Notes under the pieces: model-generated
Told to the model about the DNA's origin: nothing
Database searches by the model: none
What the model saw: the letters and a program-made list of their open reading frames with translations, nothing else
Translations under genes and position numbers: made by a program
Assembly: GCA_030620925.1 (NCBI GenBank)
Contig: JAUXIQ010000040.1
Span: forward strand, 1 to 10,066
From: JAUXIQ01 sp030620925 [NCBI: Nitrospinota bacterium]
GTDB taxonomy: Bacteria; JAUXIQ01
DNA: 10,066 nucleotides
Reading direction: 5' to 3'
Shown here: in pieces, positions 7,111-10,066 of the stretch
Layout of the letters: the number at the start of each line of letters is the position of its first letter
How positions within the stretch are numbered: the first letter of the stretch is position 1

Positions 7111-8223
7111 CTATATCAGCATCTCCAAAAAAGCTTGCACCCTGGTGCTTATCTGTCCGATACCTGCGGCCGTATGCTCCCGGTCTATCTTAAGAAGCTG
7201 ATAACCCGCCTCTTCCAACTTGTCTCGCACGATGGGAAAGTCATACTGGTAGGGGTCGCAAAATTTAAGGACGCTGTAAACGACCCCCTGCACCCGGTAT
7301 TCCTCAGCCAGGTGTATAATATGTTCAATACGACGATCGTAATCGAACATCCTGGAGCAGGGAACGCGGCCGAGATAACGCCGCCCCAGCGCTTCGAGGG
7401 GGTCAGAGCTGCCTTCCTCCACCAGGTCCAGGAAATAGCGCGAACCGGTACAGAGGTCATCGGCCACCACCATTCCTCCACCTTCTTCGATAACACTCAC
7501 GTACTTGGGGTCGGCGCAGATGGAGCCTATTACGAGAACGCGGGGGCCTTCCTCATGGTAGGCGTCTCGCCCTTCGAGCTCCTCCAGGAGCTCCTCCAGC
7601 AACTCGTTATACTCTTCTCTGGAGAGGACGAAACCGGCCTTCACCACCTCAAGAGCTTCCGTACCAGTGATGGGCGGGTATTCCTCCACCCTCCTCGCGT
7701 ATAGCTCCAGAAGGAGTTTTCTGGTCTTATTGTAGAGGGAAATGGCCTGGTTGAGGGCGTCATCGGTTATCTCGTTTCCGGTAAACTCCTCCAGGTGTTC
7801 CTTGAACGATGCCAGCTCGCGGACGAACCCCTCCATTCCTTCTTCATGGCTCTTATGAGGCACCCAAAGAATATGAGCAAATGGTGTTTTCACGAAATGG
7901 CACCAGGTATCGAAAAGGCGTCGCAGGCTGTCGCAGCTGTCGGTGGCTACCACACCGGATAAGAGCCCCTGGCCGTTCTGAAGCCCCTCCATCAATGCCG
8001 CGCGGCAGAAGCCGCAGCTACTCATGGGAATGTAGGCATCGGCCTGTGAGAGGTCCTCCTCGGAGCTGCCGATAATCCTGTAAGGGTATAAGCCGGCCGC
8101 CAGAATCAGCTCTTCAGGAACGTAAGTACAAAGGTATCCTATCTTCTGTCTCTTGATATCGGCGAGTATTGCGCGCGCCTGTACGGGGTCGGCAAAACGT
8201 TTAAGTTTCTCCAGAGCGCTCAA
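7111..8223 (-). CDS. 2-hydroxyacyl-CoA dehydratase / benzoyl-CoA reductase family subunit
   Basis: Members of this family (HgdA/HgdB, FldB/FldC, BcrB/BcrC) form Fe-S heterodimers that use low-potential electrons from an ATP-driven activator to dehydrate 2-hydroxyacyl-CoA or reduce benzoyl-CoA. The 370-residue length is normal. Family signatures are PEELILAAGLYPYRI (36-50), a Cys pair C70/C73 in SSCGFCRAALMEG, C97 in TDSCDS, the Rossmann-like GPRVLVIGSICADP (226-239, with C236), and KFCDPYQYDFP (320-330, C322). C70, C97 and C322 are the likely cluster ligands by analogy. The start is TTG at 8221-8223, behind a near-perfect AAGGAGGT with three bases of spacing. The gene just upstream is only a fragment of a second subunit of the same family, so the usual partner is missing here, as is an activator. 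The true substrate cannot be assigned. It may pair with a subunit encoded elsewhere or be decaying. Confidence 0.88.
   Translation of the reverse strand: MSALEKLKRFADPVQARAILADIKRQKIGYLCTYVPEELILAAGLYPYRIIGSSEEDLSQADAYIPMSSCGFCRAALMEGLQNGQGLLSGVVATDSCDSLRRLFDTWCHFVKTPFAHILWVPHKSHEEGMEGFVRELASFKEHLEEFTGNEITDDALNQAISLYNKTRKLLLELYARRVEEYPPITGTEALEVVKAGFVLSREEYNELLEELLEELEGRDAYHEEGPRVLVIGSICADPKYVSVIEEGGGMVVADDLCTGSRYFLDLVEEGSSDPLEALGRRYLGRVPCSRMFDYDRRIEHIIHLAEEYRVQGVVYSVLKFCDPYQYDFPIVRDKLEEAGYQLLKIDREHTAAGIGQISTRVQAFLEMLI
7576..7599. repeat. Tandem 12-bp repeat inside the dehydratase subunit gene
   Basis: GAGCTCCTCCAG occurs twice back to back (7576-7587 and 7588-7599). On the minus strand it encodes the repeated Leu-Glu-Glu-Leu stretch near residues 208-217. 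It is in frame and probably arose by local duplication within a helix. Confidence 0.7.
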
Positions 8224-8282
8224 GTTACCTCCTTTTTATCCTTTCGAATATTTCACCAGAAGGGTGCTTTACCCGGAAACGT

Positions 8283-8486
8283 CTATTTGTCGATCATCTC
8301 CAGGAAACCTTCCACCTTGGCCTTAACCTGTGGCAGTACGAACAGGTTGGGGTCCATGCAGCAAGAGTCCAGGGTAAGGGTGGGAATACCCAGCTCCTTC
8401 ACCAGGGTGTCTTTTATAACTCCATAAGCATTGGTCCGTACATTTTCCGAAAAAGGATATATCATGGGATGCACATTAACAAGCAA
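8283..8486 (-). pseudogene. C-terminal fragment of a second 2-hydroxyacyl-CoA dehydratase-type subunit
   Basis: Only 67 codons remain, against a usual 370-430 for the family. The frame is closed by TAA at 8496-8498, so at most three more residues could precede. It matches the C-terminus of the family: TNAYGVIKDTLVKELGIPTLTLDS, then MDPN, then QVKAKVEGFLEMI, corresponding to the closing strand, the usual D-x-x-D region and the last helix. The usual Asp of that region is Cys here (DSCCMDPN). The N-terminal CoA- and cluster-binding parts are absent. A GGAGG lies 13 bases before the TTG at 8484-8486, probably too far for good initiation. It sits 59 bp ahead of the intact subunit gene, the normal place for the partner. 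The sequence just upstream looks like insertion-sequence debris. The alternative is a genuine small protein, which I consider less likely. Confidence 0.7.
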
Positions 8487-8498
8487 TAATTGCGCTTA

Positions 8499-8640
8499 TC
8501 CTCCAACGGCGATAACAACCCGTGAGCATGATGCGACCCGCTTCGGAATTGAAGCGAAACCGACCCCACTAAAATTTTCTTCACGGAACCGGCGGATCCA
8601 ATTTTCCAGCAGCCCAAAGCCTGTTTGACGACACAAGTAG
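8499..8640. other. Gene-free stretch, possible insertion-sequence remnant
   Basis: No intact gene was found. The minus strand carries two copies of GGGTCG, within GGGGTCGG (8559-8566) and GCGGGTCGC (8534-8542), roughly 24 bp apart, and an inverted repeat CGCTTC-GGAATT-GAAGCG at 8539-8556. Spaced repeats of this kind remind me of IS21-family ends, but this is pattern memory only. One minus frame is open for 49 codons between stops and reads GLLENWIRRFREENF and onward; it could be the end of a transposase gene or a decayed part of the truncated subunit gene. The stretch adjoins the point where the subunit fragment begins. Confidence 0.3.
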
Positions 8641-8735
8641 TGGATTTACAATTCGCTTATGGCTTATAAATGTGATAATAATTTTACGAATGATTAAATT
8701 CTCACACCGCAAAAAACAGTCCCGGAAAAACTTGG

Positions 8736-8750
8736 TTGTAACATTTACAA
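8736..8750. promoter_or_regulatory. Perfect 6-3-6 palindrome, candidate operator
   Basis: TTGTAA-CAT-TTACAA is a perfect dyad with a 3-bp centre. Its right arm, TTACAA (8745-8750), is also the best -35 candidate for the acyl-CoA dehydrogenase promoter, so a bound regulator would compete with RNA polymerase. A further half-site (TTTACAA) lies at 8645-8651. The dyad size suits a TetR- or FadR-like dimer, but no regulator gene is in the window. Confidence 0.45.
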
Positions 8751-8773
8751 GCCTTTTTACGCATTTGCATAAT
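8745..8773 (+). promoter_or_regulatory. Putative promoter of the acyl-CoA dehydrogenase gene
   Basis: TTACAA (8745-8750), a 17-bp spacer and CATAAT (8768-8773) fit a housekeeping sigma-70-type promoter, with a good -10 and a poor -35. Transcription would start near 8780, just before the Shine-Dalgarno GGAGAAAGG (8782-8790), leaving a leader of about 14 nt. That supports the ATG at 8794 as the start codon. Confidence 0.45.
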
Positions 8774-8793
8774 AGCGTATGGGAGAAAGGATC

Positions 8794-9933
8794 ATGGAAT
8801 TCAGACTGACATCCGAACAACAGCAGCTCATCGACCTTGCCAGGGACTTCGCGGAAAAGGAGATGAAACCTAACGCCGACCGGTGGGACGAGGAGGGGGA
8901 ATGGCCCCGCGAATGTTTCCAGAAAGCCGCGGATTTGAGCTTAACCGGAATGCTCTGCCCCAGGGAGTACGGCGGCGCCGACATCGGGTTTCTGGGCACG
9001 GCTCTGGTTTATGAAGAGCTTGCCAAGGGATGTCTGGGGACTACCTTCAGCATGGTGGTGCACAACAACTTCGTGCGCTCTGTCTTCTCGCGGGGCACCG
9101 AGGAGCAGAAACAGCAGTGGGGCGTTCCGGCCGTAAAGGGCGAAGTGCTGGGAGCCTTCTGCCTCACCGAGCCCGACCACGGCTCCGACGCCGGCAGCAT
9201 CGAATCCACCGCCATCGCCCAGGGCGACTCCTACGTGATAAACGGCACCAAGTCTCTGGTAAGTAACGGCGGTGTGGCCGACTACTACCAGTTCCTGGCC
9301 AAGACGGACCCCGCAGCCGGCAAGCGGGGAATAAGCTCCATCATAGTGGAGCGGGATAAGGAGGGAGTTTCCTTCGGCCCCCGCGACAGGAAGATGGGCG
9401 CTAACGCTCTCATCACCTGCCAGATGACCCTGGAAAACTGCCGTATCCCCCGCAGCAACCTTCTTGGCGAAGAAGGTATGGGCCTCAGATACGCCCTGTC
9501 GGGAATAGACGTGGCGAGGGTCAACGTCGGGGCCTTATGCTGCGGTGTCTCCCAGGCGGCACTGGACGAAGCCGTGAAATACGCCAAGGAGCGGGTGCAG
9601 TTCGGTCAGCCGCTGGCCAATTTCCAGGGGCTTCAGTTTATGATGGCGGATATGGCCACCGAGATAGAAGCCACCCGTCTGCTGACCCATAAAGCCGCCT
9701 GGCTGCTGGACAACGACATGCCGGTCTCCGTCTCGGCCGCACACGCCAAACGCTTCGGCGCAGATATGGCCATAAACGTCACCAACCGCGCCGTTCAAAT
9801 TTTCGGCGCTTATGGCTACCTGCGCTCCTATCCCGTGGAGCGTTATCTTCGCTGGGCCAAGATGTGCGGTTTCGTCGACGGCACTACCCAGATACAGCAG
9901 GTGGTCATCGCCCGCCACCTGTTCAAAGAATAA
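8794..9933 (+). CDS. Acyl-CoA dehydrogenase with Asp in the catalytic-base position
   Basis: An FAD-dependent acyl-CoA dehydrogenase of 379 residues, normal for the family, oxidising an acyl-CoA to the enoyl-CoA and passing electrons to an electron-transfer flavoprotein. I chose ATG 8794 because GGAGAAAGG precedes it; the in-frame ATG at 8779 has no such site. Family motifs are CLTEPDHGSD (123-132), NGTK (150-153), RVQFGQPLANFQ (267-278) and a C-terminal GTTQIQ. Departures from the usual pattern are: SLVSNGG (154-160) where a Trp-Ile-Thr-Asn run is common, RWAK (353-356) instead of RDAK, and D362 in FVDGTTQIQ where most members have the catalytic Glu (YEGT). Together these suggest a specialised substrate, perhaps branched, cyclic or otherwise unusual. 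It diverges from the dehydratase-type genes and shares their upstream region, so a common CoA-thioester pathway is plausible. By eye it is more G/C-rich than the HEAT gene. Confidence 0.93.
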   Translation: MEFRLTSEQQQLIDLARDFAEKEMKPNADRWDEEGEWPRECFQKAADLSLTGMLCPREYGGADIGFLGTALVYEELAKGCLGTTFSMVVHNNFVRSVFSRGTEEQKQQWGVPAVKGEVLGAFCLTEPDHGSDAGSIESTAIAQGDSYVINGTKSLVSNGGVADYYQFLAKTDPAAGKRGISSIIVERDKEGVSFGPRDRKMGANALITCQMTLENCRIPRSNLLGEEGMGLRYALSGIDVARVNVGALCCGVSQAALDEAVKYAKERVQFGQPLANFQGLQFMMADMATEIEATRLLTHKAAWLLDNDMPVSVSAAHAKRFGADMAINVTNRAVQIFGAYGYLRSYPVERYLRWAKMCGFVDGTTQIQQVVIARHLFKE

Positions 9934-9960
9934 ACCGCATAATCGGATGATCCACTGCAA

Positions 9961-9990
9961 TTGACTGTCCGGCGGGAAATATGTTATAGG
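9961..9990 (+). promoter_or_regulatory. Putative promoter after the acyl-CoA dehydrogenase gene
   Basis: TTGACT (9961-9966) matches the -35 consensus at five of six bases. TATAGG (9985-9990) follows an 18-bp spacer and matches the -10 at four. Transcription would begin near 9997 and run rightward out of the window, so the next gene may have its own promoter. Confidence 0.4.
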
Positions 9991-9991
9991 A

Positions 9992-10066
9992 ATGGATACA
10001 ACAAACACCGTGCATTTTTTTGATGATAATAGGGTAAATGCCTTGCAACTGAAAAGGCCCTGCCCC
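9992..10066 (+). CDS. Possible start of a further gene (3' partial)
   Basis: The frame from ATG 9992 is open for 25 codons to the edge, beginning MDTTNTVHFFDDNRVNAL. It matches no family I recognise. The ribosome-binding site is poor (AGGA abuts the ATG), and the putative promoter at 9961-9990 would start transcription at or after this codon, so GTG at 10010 in the same frame is an alternative start. The frame may be chance. Confidence 0.25.
   Translation, partial: MDTTNTVHFFDDNRVNALQLKRPCP

Noticed and set aside
7135-7704. 189-codon plus-strand open frame
   Set aside because: It is a shadow of the dehydratase subunit gene, which carries the family motifs on the other strand.
8581-8820. 79-codon minus-strand open frame
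   Set aside because: It crosses the AT-rich promoter region and the start of the acyl-CoA dehydrogenase gene; no family resemblance.
9535-10008. 157-codon minus-strand open frame
   Set aside because: It is mostly antisense to the acyl-CoA dehydrogenase gene and has no recognisable domain.

Overview
The window reads as chromosome of an anaerobic bacterium, most likely from the Desulfobacterota (old Deltaproteobacteria) or a near relative. That placement is inferred from gene content: a HEAT-repeat protein translationally coupled to an HD-GYP protein, a 2-hydroxyacyl-CoA dehydratase/benzoyl-CoA reductase-type subunit, and an acyl-CoA dehydrogenase. No rRNA, tRNA or CRISPR array was seen.

Layout. 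(1) 1-873 (+): C-terminal part of a protein that enters from the left edge; it resembles the soluble tail of a membrane glycosyltransferase/oligosaccharyltransferase-like protein and ends in a TPR-like helical pair. (2) 874-1058: AT-rich leader with a perfect -10 hexamer and a hairpin-forming inverted repeat. (3) 1059-4075 (+): a two-gene signalling operon, HEAT-repeat protein then HD-GYP protein, overlapping by ATGA; the two appear to share a related N-terminal domain. (4) 4186-6979 (-): three more loosely spaced genes, a YtcJ-type amidohydrolase, a small cysteine-containing protein resembling the TIGR04076 family, and a small exported protein. (5) 7111-8486 (-): one apparently intact subunit of the 2-hydroxyacyl-CoA dehydratase family, preceded by a 67-codon C-terminal fragment of what looks like its partner subunit. 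(6) 8487-8793: about 300 bp without an intact gene, holding sequence that looks like insertion-sequence debris, then a promoter with a perfect TTGTAA-N3-TTACAA palindrome. (7) 8794-9933 (+): an acyl-CoA dehydrogenase with Asp where the family's catalytic Glu normally sits. (8) 9934-10066: a promoter-like site and perhaps the first codons of another gene.

How the parts fit. The HEAT/HD-GYP pair is a self-contained signalling module, probably for cyclic-di-GMP turnover. On the right, a dehydratase/reductase-type subunit and an acyl-CoA dehydrogenase diverge from one regulatory region, which suggests a former CoA-thioester catabolic locus. The dehydratase side seems to have lost most of one subunit, and no ATP-dependent activator (HgdC/BcrA type) lies in the window.

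The best leads are the Glu-to-Asp change in the dehydrogenase, the broken dehydratase partner with the intact subunit still behind a strong ribosome-binding site, the palindrome overlapping the dehydrogenase promoter, and the shared N-terminal domain of the HEAT and HD-GYP proteins. I do not see a clearly new multi-gene system.
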